From positions 114,473-178,472 of the forward strand of contig CALFWO010000029.1 of the NCBI GenBank assembly GCA_937928045.1: a stretch of 64,000 bases of DNA, in the 5' to 3' direction. Positions 26,587 through 35,714 of this stretch are shown one piece after another. This stretch comes from an uncultured Saprospiraceae bacterium. GTDB taxonomy: Bacteria; Bacteroidota; Bacteroidia; Chitinophagales; Saprospiraceae. Made by a program: the position numbers and the translations under genes. The notes below the pieces were generated by a model. It saw only the letters and a program-made list of their open reading frames with translations. It was not told the DNA's origin and did not search any database. The first letter of the stretch is position 1. Every line of letters begins with the position of its first letter.

Positions 26587-28842
26587 TTAAAAAATTCTAT
26601 ATCTTAATCCAGCATAAATATTTCGCCCAAAAACAGGACCCCAAACCAAACTTGCATCGAAATTTTCACTGAATGGATTTTCAGCGTCTAGAATTGCATC
26701 TTTCTGACGGAAGCCCAAAATATTCTCAACACCAACATAAACATCAAATTTCTCTTTCCAACTTTTTGAGACTTGCGCATTCATTAGAACAAAAGAAGGA
26801 GAGGAAGTCGATAATTGAAATTCAGCAGGATTAGAGCCCGTGAATGGAATCCGCTTAGGTCCTTGCCAATTTAGCGTGTAGTCAAAAGCCCAAGCGTCTC
26901 TCGTTTCATAGGCCAAATTTACAAAGGCTCTATGCTTTGAGATCAAAGCTTTGTCCAACAATCCTGATCGGTACTGAGTTTGAACATCAAACCAACGGTA
27001 TGCAATCCTAAGGTCCAATCGCTTCACTAATTCATAATCTACTTGAGCTTGAAAACTATTACTAAATGATGCACCATCAAGATTATAAATACTAACTTGC
27101 TTTGGAGAGCCATCGACATCAACAATTATTTGATTTTGAAAATCAGTTCGGAAAAAATCAATTGATATTGCCCCTTCTCGATAATCAATTTTAAAGTCCT
27201 GTGTCAAACTTAACCCATAGTTCCAAGCAACTTCTTGATCTAAACCATATGGTGTATCATCATTTTCTTGCTGAATATTCCAAGTTCTATTAGAAGCTAA
27301 TAAAGCAAAATTTTCTGCAAAGATACTAGCTGTTCTTTGTCCTTTTCCTGCAGATAATCTCACAACCGTTCCGTCATTTACTGCATACCTAAGGTGTAAG
27401 CGAGGAGTGACAAAAAAACCATAATTGTTATGGTAATCTCCTCTCAATCCAAGAACAATCCCAAATTTATCCAAGTGCTTATAAGCGTACTCTCCATAAA
27501 TCCCTGGCACAATTTCATTTCTTGTAAAGTTTTGAGAGAAAAAGCTTACCTCTTCATCAAACTGATCAAACTGAAAACTTGCACCAGTTTTAAATTTATG
27601 ATTACAATTCCATAGATCTCCTTGGTAAATAAAATTCGCATAAAACAAATTCTGCTTGGCGTCATATTTCTTATCCCCAAACAATGATTCTTGACTATGC
27701 GACATCGCAGAAAGTTGTAAACCGAATGATTGTGTTGGCTTCTTTTCGTTCACCCAACCCGTTTTTGACCAAGCTTCAATCCTTTGATTATTCAAATCAA
27801 GGCCCCAAATATTTGGCTTTTTATCTGCATCCAATCCATCATAAAGTAGCTGACCTCCAAAGTGGGTAGAATTAACATATTTAACACCCAATTGAGCTCT
27901 TACTCCATTATCTCCGATAAATTTCCAACGGTTCAATAAAATAATATCTTGCTTCAATGGATTATCTAAAAAGCCGTCTTTGTTTTGGTCATTCTTTCTG
28001 GTATTCTGACTATAATGAGTTAATATGCCAGTATAGAGTTTTTCAGAAAGCTTCTGTGAGAAGTGCACATTCGCCTCTCCTCTGCCCATGATATTCCCAT
28101 AAAGATTAACATAAAACTTTTCAGTATCATCCGGCTGCTGAAGCTCTACATTTATTTGACCCGCAATACTTTCGTATCCATTTATCACCGAACCAGTTCC
28201 TTTATTCAATTGAATAGACTCTACCCAAGTACCCGGTGAATGACCAAGACCATTAAGAGCTGACAATCCTCGAATGTCAGGAATATTTTCTCGAGTAATC
28301 TGAGTATACGGACCTGCGAGTCCTAGTAATTGAATTTGTCTTGTACCCGTGACTGCGTCCGTAAAACTTACATCAACAGAAGGCGAAGTTTCAAAGGATT
28401 CGCTGAGGTTACAACAAGCTGCCTTCGCCAATTCTTTTTCTCCAATATTTAAAGTCTTAATTGGATTGACAAAAGAAATGGAAGAAGTCTTTTTTCTTGA
28501 CTTCACTTCAACTGTACCTAATTGCACTTCATTTTCTAAAGCTACCAGAATGAAGCCATCTTGGTTTACAGTTATTGTATCATTTTCGTAGGAAACATAA
28601 GAGAAAATCAATTGATCAGAAGATGCAGTTTTATCGATTTTAAATTCTCCATTGATATCAGTAGAAACAATATCATTGCCTCCAACCCAATAGACATTAA
28701 CACCGACTAAAGCTTCTTCTACACCAGATGACAGTCTTTCAACTACCCTACCCTCAACTTGACTTTTGCCTTTTTGATCCTGTGCCTGGACCTGGACAAA
28801 ATTCCAGATGAGTAATGAAAGAACAACAGATATACTTCTCAT
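26587..28842 (-). CDS. TonB-dependent receptor of the metal (copper-type) group
   Basis: From the ATG at 28842 (MRSISVVLSLLIWNFVQVQAQ signal) the order is carboxypeptidase-regulatory-like sandwich, plug and 22-strand-type barrel ending in RYRIF. The stretch KAACCNLSESFETSPSVDVSF before the plug, with its Cys pair, recurs in receptors encoded with HMA and HYC_CC_PP genes. The plug carries the usual KGTGSVINGYESIAGQINVEL. Upstream in-frame starts would overlap the HMA gene. It probably imports a metal or metal complex across the outer membrane; copper is inferred from context. Confidence 0.9.
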   Translation of the reverse strand: MRSISVVLSLLIWNFVQVQAQDQKGKSQVEGRVVERLSSGVEEALVGVNVYWVGGNDIVSTDINGEFKIDKTASSDQLIFSYVSYENDTITVNQDGFILVALENEVQLGTVEVKSRKKTSSISFVNPIKTLNIGEKELAKAACCNLSESFETSPSVDVSFTDAVTGTRQIQLLGLAGPYTQITRENIPDIRGLSALNGLGHSPGTWVESIQLNKGTGSVINGYESIAGQINVELQQPDDTEKFYVNLYGNIMGRGEANVHFSQKLSEKLYTGILTHYSQNTRKNDQNKDGFLDNPLKQDIILLNRWKFIGDNGVRAQLGVKYVNSTHFGGQLLYDGLDADKKPNIWGLDLNNQRIEAWSKTGWVNEKKPTQSFGLQLSAMSHSQESLFGDKKYDAKQNLFYANFIYQGDLWNCNHKFKTGASFQFDQFDEEVSFFSQNFTRNEIVPGIYGEYAYKHLDKFGIVLGLRGDYHNNYGFFVTPRLHLRYAVNDGTVVRLSAGKGQRTASIFAENFALLASNRTWNIQQENDDTPYGLDQEVAWNYGLSLTQDFKIDYREGAISIDFFRTDFQNQIIVDVDGSPKQVSIYNLDGASFSNSFQAQVDYELVKRLDLRIAYRWFDVQTQYRSGLLDKALISKHRAFVNLAYETRDAWAFDYTLNWQGPKRIPFTGSNPAEFQLSTSSPSFVLMNAQVSKSWKEKFDVYVGVENILGFRQKDAILDAENPFSENFDASLVWGPVFGRNIYAGLRYRIF

Positions 28843-28846
28843 CAGA

Positions 28847-29203
28847 CTAGTGAACTTTAATCCCATCTCGGTAGGCACAACAACCGGGAAGTTCATTATA
28901 CACCGCATCTGGCGCTTTTGATAAATCAGTATCATGACCAACAGCGGCTAGAGCTTCATGAATCATTTCTTCATTTACTTTGGATGGTTTGTAAACCACT
29001 TTAAGAGATTGATCTACCTTATTCCACTCAGCAAATTTGACACCTTTAATTAATGCAGCAGATTCAATACGCGCTTTACACATACCACAAACGCCACTAA
29101 CTTTGATCGTCGCTTCGACTGGCTTGTCAGATTGAGCTTGAATTGAAGAAGAAAATAAAAACAACAGCATAGCTGCTGGTAAAAACTTTAATAAAATTTT
29201 CAT
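28847..29203 (-). CDS. Exported heavy-metal-associated (HMA) domain protein
   Basis: A signal peptide (MKILLKFLPAAMLLFLFSSSIQAQ) is followed by an HMA fold with the metal motif CGMCKARIE (CxxC) around residues 38-46, and a tail with PGCCAYRDG. HMA domains bind Cu(I) or similar soft metals. The TonB receptor starts 4 nt after its stop, so they are co-transcribed. It likely sits in the periplasm and hands metal on, or senses it. Confidence 0.9.
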   Translation of the reverse strand: MKILLKFLPAAMLLFLFSSSIQAQSDKPVEATIKVSGVCGMCKARIESAALIKGVKFAEWNKVDQSLKVVYKPSKVNEEMIHEALAAVGHDTDLSKAPDAVYNELPGCCAYRDGIKVH

Positions 29204-29256
29204 TGGAAAAATAGTTAATCGTTAAAAACAAATTGAATACAAAAATTCAATTCCGA

Positions 29257-29640
29257 TTAACCGTAGTATGTCAGCGATCCCATTTGAATACGAAACGCCC
29301 CACTTTTAAGAGGAGGCGGATTGGGAAAGTGAGTAATAATTTCTTGAGGGACGAAAAGTTTGTTTACACTTTGGGAATTCCAATTTGGTAAAAGGACAAT
29401 TGGTATTCTAATTTCGAAGGTTGGCGTATAAGTAACATGCTGGTCAACATCCATCGCCATAGAAACCGAAGCATCTGAGCAACAAGACTTCATTCCTTCT
29501 TCGCCACAGCAACATTTATCGCCAGGTAAATCAATACTAATACTAGCCAATTTCCCTCCACAATAATGCAGATTCAAGCTTACCCCAAGGGCGACCATGA
29601 GATAAAAGGCTGTAAATAGTATGACTCCGAGTCTTTTCAT
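29257..29640 (-). CDS. HYC_CC_PP family protein
   Basis: From the ATG at 29640 (MKRLGVILFTAFYLMVALGVSLNLHYC) the protein carries all family marks: the HYC motif, a Cys cluster (GDKCCCGEEGMKSCCSD) and the closing NPPPLKSG. Members are small membrane-anchored Bacteroidota proteins found beside HMA and TonB metal genes and are probably metal-binding. The frame is open upstream to 29721, but the promoter lies inside that extension, so the ATG at 29640 is chosen. First gene of a three-gene metal operon. Confidence 0.88.
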   Translation of the reverse strand: MKRLGVILFTAFYLMVALGVSLNLHYCGGKLASISIDLPGDKCCCGEEGMKSCCSDASVSMAMDVDQHVTYTPTFEIRIPIVLLPNWNSQSVNKLFVPQEIITHFPNPPPLKSGAFRIQMGSLTYYG

Positions 29641-29648
29641 TCGTTGTA

Positions 29649-29679
29649 CAAAGATACAATAGGTAAAACTAAGAAGCAA
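29649..29679 (-). promoter_or_regulatory. Predicted promoter of the HYC/HMA/TonB operon
   Basis: On the minus strand TTG (29679-29677) is followed after 20 nt by TATCTTTG (29656-29649), a full -33/-7 match. The -7 box ends only 8 nt before the ATG, so the transcript may be nearly leaderless. Confidence 0.65.
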
Positions 29680-29936
29680 CGAAAATAGTTGCATTAATCC
29701 CTTGTTAACAACGTTATTCAACTGATTATGTGGCTTTTATTTACCTTTTTTTTACTAAAAAGTGAACTTAATCGCATTTCGACCTGCTGATGCTGCAAAA
29801 TTACCTTTATGGTTTCTCGAAGTTATTCTCAGATATTAGTTGAAAAAGTAGATTCCATCGGTTAAATAGTAAAAATCTAGCTACATCCTTTGCCTAATTG
29901 TTCCCAGATAAACCAATCTGCAAAGGAATTACTAAT

Positions 29937-30189
29937 TTAAATGTTATTAATATTTGCTGGAATTTTGGCTACAATCAAGATCCCAGATGAAGGATTAGGA
30001 TATAGCTCGATCAAAAAGGCAGCTAAATCTGAACTGTTCGATAAAGTCCAATTGTGCATCAAGAACCGAAATACAACCAGATTATTCAGTAATCGTAACT
30101 GTGTGAGCACCTTCAAGCAAATTATCTAAATCTCGATTAGCTTGACCATTGCTCCAACTATAATTATATCGTGATCTTTCATTACTAGT
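29937..30189 (-). pseudogene. Decayed C-terminus of a SprB-repeat/T9SS surface protein
   Basis: On the minus strand 30189-30085 reads YNYSWSNGQANRDLDN then GAHTVTITE, the hallmark of SprB-type repeats. A stop (30084-30082) follows, and the same frame goes on with SGCISVLDAQLDF, the usual continuation. After a frame change the other frame reads ELYPNPSSGILIV..IPANINNI, a T9SS type A sorting-domain start, to a stop at 29939-29937; beyond it IWEQLGK may be a further remnant. No start codon exists. It is therefore the eroded tail of a secreted adhesin-like gene, abutting the cytochrome gene. Confidence 0.75.
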
Positions 30190-32248
30190 TTACTAAGATT
30201 TCGTCTAAGAAAAGCCAGCAAGGCGCACCGGGAGCAGGATGCCAATCTGGATTTTTCATATTGCTGCCCACCAAAATTTTTAAGTATCTACTTTTTTGAG
30301 ATTCAAAACCAACAAAGAAATTTGAAGTTTTAGCCTCTTCAAAATTTTGTGTTGTAGGGATATATTTTTGGGCAACAGATGTATATGTCTTTCCGTCGTC
30401 GGAAAGCAATATTTCAATACTTTTTGGAAAAAAAATATAAGATCTGGTATCCTCCAAGGCGCTAATAGAAACACCAGATAAATCAACAAGCGCTTCCATA
30501 TCAAGCAGAATTGTTACATTAGATTGTTCATAACCCAACCATCCTCCATCTCCAAAATTCGTAGTTCCCTTTTTGGAATCCGTTAAAGTCGCAACTCCTT
30601 TATCCTTATATTTTTCATTAGGATCTTTATCCAATCTGACTTTTGGTATTTTATATCTTGACCGAACGACAGTTTTCTCAGCAAGTTTACTATCCACCCA
30701 GCCAGTTTTCTTTGCGAAAACTTTTATCTCTGATGACTGGTGCACGTAAAAAGGACTTTTATATTTATTGGAACTGCTATCTGGATTTTGTCCATCTAAA
30801 GTATAAAATAAATCTACTTCGGATAAATTCATCTTAAATTCGACCAGCAGAGAATCAATAAAAACATCGGCTTCTACTAAAATACTTGGAGCGGATAAAT
30901 TTGATTGACCAAATATACTTTGATCAATTCCTAAATTTAAAACAACTTCACCTCGTTCTTCCCGAAACCGTTGGAGCGCTTCAGCACTCAAAGAAGTCTG
31001 CCAGAGAAAAATTTGTTTTAACGACTTAGACTCCTCTAAACTTCGTAGCGCTTTATCGTCAATAGCTGAATTATAAATATTAAGGTATTCTAAAAATTTC
31101 AAATCTTTGAATACATCAAAGCCTTGACCCGTTATACTAGTATTTTGCAAAAAAAGCTTTCTAAGATTAGGAAACTTGTAAAAGGAAGGCAAAAGATCAT
31201 CTGTAATATTCGTTTCGCTGAGATCAAGGTCGATAGTTTGTTCAGCAATATTTTCTAACTTAGAAATTAACTTGCTATCAACATTTTTATTTCCTGCCAA
31301 GGAAACGGATAGGAAAGGTTTTGACTGTTCTATGATTTCAACTTGACAACCCAGAGTAATTAATTCATCAATATGTTTTTTGTTCGCAAATTCAACCTGC
31401 TGCGCTAAAACGGAATTGTATTTTTCGTTGCGCCTATTTAAAATATTTTTGACATCGTCATTCAATTTTACATCCGCAATATGCTTATCAAAAACAGCAC
31501 CTTCTTTCACCCACCAGTTTAAAAGTGACACCTCCTCTTTTGACAATTGACTCTTTCCTTTTGGTGGCATATGTTTTTTCTCCGTTAAAGGCAAAATAAT
31601 TCTTTGCAAGAACAAACTATTGGTGATACTCCCTGCGTTCAGAAAAGCTCCTGATTTCCCTCCTTTTCTCAATCCATCAATTGAACTCATCAATAAATCT
31701 CCTTTAACCTTAGATTCATTATGACATCCAACGCATTTAGCTTCAAAAATAGGTTGAATAACATCTTGAAAAATTAATGCACTATCTAAATTAAATTGCT
31801 TAGAATCTATAGATCTATCCATTGTAAAAGGTTCGATCAAAAAATCCTCGCCATGAGTTAACGAACCACCATTGTGGCCTGTTAAGCCTAGGAGAATAAC
31901 TAGCAAAGTAAAAATTGGAAAGAAGAATTTTCTTCCAATTTTTGAATTCCTTTTTTGATGAAGAAAAAATAAAAGAATCGAAACTAGCGTCGTTGAAATC
32001 CCCAACCATTTGTGTCTCCAAAGCAATGTATCATTGTAACCACCTTCTAGAGAAAGCACATAGCCAGAACCTGCTGCAGCGATTGAACTCAACATTCCAA
32101 ACCAAAGCACAAAACCTACAGCTGGCAATAAATATTTGAATTTTTCATACCGACCTAAACCCACCATAATGAACGCTATTAACAACATTCCAATTGGGAG
32201 ATGCAAAAGGATCGGATGAAGTCTTCCTAAAAATTCAAATAATGCCAT
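30185..32248 (-). CDS. DUF2231/PSCyt1 membrane cytochrome with leucine-rich, CHB_HEX and discoidin-like domains
   Basis: About four membrane helices of DUF2231 (LHPILLHLPIG, residues 1-125) lead to a planctomycete-type cytochrome c domain with one heme site KCVGCHNES (Cys172, Cys175, His176). Leucine-rich repeats follow (about 300-420, e.g. FPNLRKLFLQNTSITGQGF), then a CHB_HEX-type module (about 450-530, FYTLDGQNPDSSS) and a C-terminal discoidin-like domain (KGTTNFGDG.. to WLFLDEIL). The last gene of a five-gene operon. Its last two domains are paralogous to those of the neighbouring lipoprotein. Probably envelope redox or binding protein; substrate unknown. Confidence 0.85.
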   Translation of the reverse strand: MALFEFLGRLHPILLHLPIGMLLIAFIMVGLGRYEKFKYLLPAVGFVLWFGMLSSIAAAGSGYVLSLEGGYNDTLLWRHKWLGISTTLVSILLFFLHQKRNSKIGRKFFFPIFTLLVILLGLTGHNGGSLTHGEDFLIEPFTMDRSIDSKQFNLDSALIFQDVIQPIFEAKCVGCHNESKVKGDLLMSSIDGLRKGGKSGAFLNAGSITNSLFLQRIILPLTEKKHMPPKGKSQLSKEEVSLLNWWVKEGAVFDKHIADVKLNDDVKNILNRRNEKYNSVLAQQVEFANKKHIDELITLGCQVEIIEQSKPFLSVSLAGNKNVDSKLISKLENIAEQTIDLDLSETNITDDLLPSFYKFPNLRKLFLQNTSITGQGFDVFKDLKFLEYLNIYNSAIDDKALRSLEESKSLKQIFLWQTSLSAEALQRFREERGEVVLNLGIDQSIFGQSNLSAPSILVEADVFIDSLLVEFKMNLSEVDLFYTLDGQNPDSSSNKYKSPFYVHQSSEIKVFAKKTGWVDSKLAEKTVVRSRYKIPKVRLDKDPNEKYKDKGVATLTDSKKGTTNFGDGGWLGYEQSNVTILLDMEALVDLSGVSISALEDTRSYIFFPKSIEILLSDDGKTYTSVAQKYIPTTQNFEEAKTSNFFVGFESQKSRYLKILVGSNMKNPDWHPAPGAPCWLFLDEILVN

Positions 32249-32283
32249 ACTAATATTCTAACCAGTCGGTAAAATAATCAATT

Positions 32284-33135
32284 CTACTCGAACAAAATTT
32301 CATCGATAAACAACCAAGGATTAGTCCCTTTTCCGGGATGCCAATAAGGAATTTCATCATGATTTTCAATAATTACTTTTAGGTATTTCCCACGGTTCTC
32401 ATCAAAATTCAAAGATCCGTATCTAAATACTCTTGTGTCACTTTCCTTAGTTCTATCAATTGAAACAGTTCCCAATTTTACCAATTTATTTTTATTGCTG
32501 CCATGAAATACACTAATACACTTTGGTAAAAATATCCAAGAAGCTGGATCAGATAAAAAACTACCGGTCACTTCACTCAGTTCAATTTCTTCCACAAATT
32601 CGATGACCACTTCCAGATCACCTCCATCAAAGCCCATCCATTGATCAGTTTTAAAATTGGTAGTTCCTTTCAGTCTATTGATCAAACCTAGTTCTCCAAT
32701 CCCTGGATAATTTCTATGCGGAACACGAGTCATTTCAACCTTTGCTATTGACTTTGAAGCACCCAATTTCTTAAATTCTTTTTGTGCAACTTCGCTTGTA
32801 ATATAACCAGGATGAAAAGCTATGGTTTTAATCAAGTTAGATTTTTCTAAAATAATAGGCGACTTATAAAGCGTAGAATTTTCTGAAGGATTTTCGCCAT
32901 TGACAGTGTAATATATTTTCACTCCTGGAATATTCATATTAATAGAAACCTCCAGCTGGTTATCAAAAAATATTGATTCAGCCTTAATGATTGGAGCGGA
33001 TAAAGAAACAGCTTCTTGTTGTAAATAAACGGAAGGACTGGATGAATTCATTTGAGTGGACAAAGCATCACAACCATAAAGGACAAGGATCAAAAAACAA
33101 TAAATACAACTCCAATATTTTTTTATCTTCCCCAT
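32284..33135 (-). CDS. CHB_HEX/discoidin-like lipoprotein
   Basis: A lipoprotein signal ends LVLYGC (Cys near residue 22). A chitobiase C-terminal-like module follows (about 45-115; VKIYYTVNGENPSENSTLYKSPI). The last 150 residues form a discoidin-like domain (KGTTNFKTDQWMGFDGGDLEV, ASWIFLPKCISVF, GKYLKVIIEN, WHPGKGTNPWLFIDEILF). Both domains repeat in the cytochrome gene downstream, which points to gene duplication within the operon. Such modules bind carbohydrate. Four nt separate it from the upstream propeller gene. Confidence 0.8.
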   Translation of the reverse strand: MGKIKKYWSCIYCFLILVLYGCDALSTQMNSSSPSVYLQQEAVSLSAPIIKAESIFFDNQLEVSINMNIPGVKIYYTVNGENPSENSTLYKSPIILEKSNLIKTIAFHPGYITSEVAQKEFKKLGASKSIAKVEMTRVPHRNYPGIGELGLINRLKGTTNFKTDQWMGFDGGDLEVVIEFVEEIELSEVTGSFLSDPASWIFLPKCISVFHGSNKNKLVKLGTVSIDRTKESDTRVFRYGSLNFDENRGKYLKVIIENHDEIPYWHPGKGTNPWLFIDEILFE

Positions 33136-33139
33136 CTAA

Positions 33140-34180
33140 TCAAACTCTTACTAATTTAATGGGATAAGATCTTCCTGAATTCCACTGCGCCACATATAAA
33201 TTTTCTTCATCGTCAATACAAACATCATGCGGATGTTTGAATATCTCTAAGGCTTGATACATTGGACTTAATACTCCATCGTTATATATTGGGACATTTC
33301 CACCAGGTGCAGAAATCAGCTTATTGTTTTTGTCAAGAATGGAAATAAATCCAGAATTTTCTTTTTTCCTTCTAGACCATATCGTGGCAAGATAAACATG
33401 ATCACCATGGATTACTGGTCTACAAATATATGCTCCGGGCAATGATATTATTTCCAATAACTTTCCATCTAGTGAGAAACGTTTAAGTTCATTTCTTTCC
33501 CTGGCCGTCACCAACAAACAAGGATTGTTTTTATCTCGATCATCATAACAAATACCATGTGCATTTTCAAAATATTGATCTCCCTTTCCTTTACCACCAA
33601 AAATATTAATCAATTTACCGGCAGCGTTAAAATGAGAAATATATTGCTCTCCATATCCATCGGCAATATAAATATCACCATTGGGAGTAATCGCAGTTTC
33701 CGTAGGAATAAATTGTTCCGCTCGTTGGTAATGGCTTGGGCTCTTTGGAAAAGATATTACCTTCAATGTTTTCCCCTCAATAGTTGTTTTTATGACTTCA
33801 TGTCTTGAATTGTCGGCGATGTATAATACATCTTCTTCATTTTCTACATTTAATGTCAATCCATGAGCTCCAGGAAATTCGGTTCCCCACACTTCTAACA
33901 ATTTACCAGATTTATCATATACAATGATATTATTCTTAACATGATTGGTTAACAACAATATTCGTCCTTTGGAATCCTGCACCATTTCATGACAATCATT
34001 TACTGGATAAATATTAGAATCGAGCGTTCCCCAATTTAAATCAATCTTATATTGATGAGAATTATGTCCTATTACAACATCTTTTAAGGCATCCATTCGA
34101 TGCGCTTTACCCAAACAAGGAAATAAAGAAAAACCGGCCAAAGCAGAAATAGAATTTCCGATAAATTTTCTGCGTTGCAT
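33140..34180 (-). CDS. Exported NHL-type six-bladed propeller protein
   Basis: A Tat-like signal (MQRRKFIGNSISALAGFSLF) precedes a six-bladed beta-propeller with repeated blade cores: DSKGRILLLTNHVKNNIIVYDKSGK, VLYIADNSRHEVIKTT, GDIYIADGYGEQYISHFNAAGKLINIFG, and the closing HPHDVCIDDEENLYVAQWNSGR. NHL propellers bind ligands or act as lyases; exported relatives include peptidyl-alpha-hydroxyglycine lyase-like proteins. Activity is not assignable. In the operon it sits between the DUF1501 gene and the CHB_HEX lipoprotein. Confidence 0.82.
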   Translation of the reverse strand: MQRRKFIGNSISALAGFSLFPCLGKAHRMDALKDVVIGHNSHQYKIDLNWGTLDSNIYPVNDCHEMVQDSKGRILLLTNHVKNNIIVYDKSGKLLEVWGTEFPGAHGLTLNVENEEDVLYIADNSRHEVIKTTIEGKTLKVISFPKSPSHYQRAEQFIPTETAITPNGDIYIADGYGEQYISHFNAAGKLINIFGGKGKGDQYFENAHGICYDDRDKNNPCLLVTARERNELKRFSLDGKLLEIISLPGAYICRPVIHGDHVYLATIWSRRKKENSGFISILDKNNKLISAPGGNVPIYNDGVLSPMYQALEIFKHPHDVCIDDEENLYVAQWNSGRSYPIKLVRV

Positions 34181-34211
34181 ATTTTGATAAAATTCTAATT
34201 TAATCTAAATA

Positions 34212-35696
34212 TTAGGCCAAAAGATCCTTCATGACTTTGCCATGAACATCAGTCAATCTAAATCTTCTTCCTTGATATTTGTAAACCAATTGCTCGTGAT
34301 CTATCCCCATTTGATGAAGCATTGTAGCCTGAAAATCATGAACATGAACGGGATCTTTAACAATGTTGTATCCAAACTCATCCGTTTCCCCATAAACTAA
34401 TCCAGGCTTAACTCCTCCTCCCGCCATAAATATTGTAAATGCCCTTGGATGATGATCTCGACCGTAATTAGTATTTGTTAGTGTTCCTTGAGAGTAATTC
34501 GTTCTGCCAAATTCTCCACCCCATATTACTAAAGTATCTTCCAGCATTCCTCTTTGTTTCAAATCTAGAATTAATGCTGCGGTGGCTTGATCCACATCTT
34601 TTGCTTGACCTTTGATTTGATCCGGAAGATTCTCATGTTGATCCCATCCCATGTGATACAATTGGATAAATCTAACATCTTGCTCAGCCAATCTTCTTGC
34701 GAGTAAACAATTCGCAGCAAATGTTCCAGGAACCATAGAATCAGGTCCATACATTTGATAAATATGATCTGGTTCTTTTGAAACATCTACCACATCGGGA
34801 ACAGAAGTTTGCATTCGATATGCCATTTCATATTGTGCAATTCTACTGCTAATTTCTGGATCTCCAAATTCTTCTAATTGCTTTTGATTCAAACTAGCAA
34901 TTTGATCTAACATTTTTCTACGACTGGCACGATCGATTCCATTAGGATCTTTTAAATATAAAACTGGGTCTTTTCCTGACCTAAACTGAACACCTTGATG
35001 CAAGGAATGAAGAAAGCCATTCCCCCATAGGCGAGAGTATAATGGTTGTCCAAATTTTCGGCCAGTTCCTCTTGACAATAGTACCGTAAAAGTTGGTAAA
35101 TTTTCATTCATAGATCCCATTCCATAACTCAGCCAAGATCCCATACAAGGACGACCGGGTTGTTGCGATCCTGTTTGAAAAAAAGTAATAGCCGGGTCAT
35201 GATTGATTGCTTCTGTGTGCATCGATTTTACTATGCATAATTCATCAACAATCTTTGAAGTATAGGGCATTAGGTTTCCCATATAAGTACCGTTTTCTCC
35301 ATGTTGAGAAAAACCGAATTGTCCAGCACCTACCAATGGAAAAGTGGACTGTCCTGAAGTCATTCCTGTCAATCGCTGACCATTTCGGATAGATTCTGGC
35401 AACTCTTGACCTCTTCTCAAATCCAGCATTGGCTTGTAATCAAAAAGTTCCAATTGAGAAGGACCACCACTTTGAAAAAGATAAATCACTCGTTTTGCTT
35501 TTGGTGCGAAATGCGGAGCATCGAGAATACCTTGTAAATTATTTTTCTTTGTTAATAATCCAGCTTCAGATTGATCATATAAATTACAGCCTCCCAATAA
35601 ACTAGAAAGTGCAGCAACACCAATCCCCATGCTTGATTTAGACAAAAAAGCGCGCCGATTCATTTGCAGTTTCCGATCTTGTATTATTTTACTCAT
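34212..35696 (-). CDS. DUF1501 domain protein, Tat-exported
   Basis: This 494-residue protein has a Tat-type signal near QMNRRAFLSKSSMGIGVAALSSLLGGC. Sulfatase/phosphatase-superfamily marks of DUF1501 follow: RVIYLFQSGGPSQLELFDYKP, AINHDPAITFFQTG, LYHMGWDQHENLP, WGGEFGRTNYSQG and GRDHHPRAFTIFMAGGG. DUF1501 genes almost always pair with DUF1549/DUF1553 cytochromes, as here. Related alkaline-phosphatase-fold enzymes hydrolyse sulfate or phosphate esters, but no activity is known for this family. Confidence 0.92.
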   Translation of the reverse strand: MSKIIQDRKLQMNRRAFLSKSSMGIGVAALSSLLGGCNLYDQSEAGLLTKKNNLQGILDAPHFAPKAKRVIYLFQSGGPSQLELFDYKPMLDLRRGQELPESIRNGQRLTGMTSGQSTFPLVGAGQFGFSQHGENGTYMGNLMPYTSKIVDELCIVKSMHTEAINHDPAITFFQTGSQQPGRPCMGSWLSYGMGSMNENLPTFTVLLSRGTGRKFGQPLYSRLWGNGFLHSLHQGVQFRSGKDPVLYLKDPNGIDRASRRKMLDQIASLNQKQLEEFGDPEISSRIAQYEMAYRMQTSVPDVVDVSKEPDHIYQMYGPDSMVPGTFAANCLLARRLAEQDVRFIQLYHMGWDQHENLPDQIKGQAKDVDQATAALILDLKQRGMLEDTLVIWGGEFGRTNYSQGTLTNTNYGRDHHPRAFTIFMAGGGVKPGLVYGETDEFGYNIVKDPVHVHDFQATMLHQMGIDHEQLVYKYQGRRFRLTDVHGKVMKDLLA

Positions 35697-35714
35697 TCTT
35701 TTATATTGATCAAA

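Noticed and set aside
29941..30129. 62-codon plus-strand frame in the gap before the cytochrome gene
   Set aside because: It lies opposite the SprB/T9SS pseudogene remnants, which explain the sequence better.
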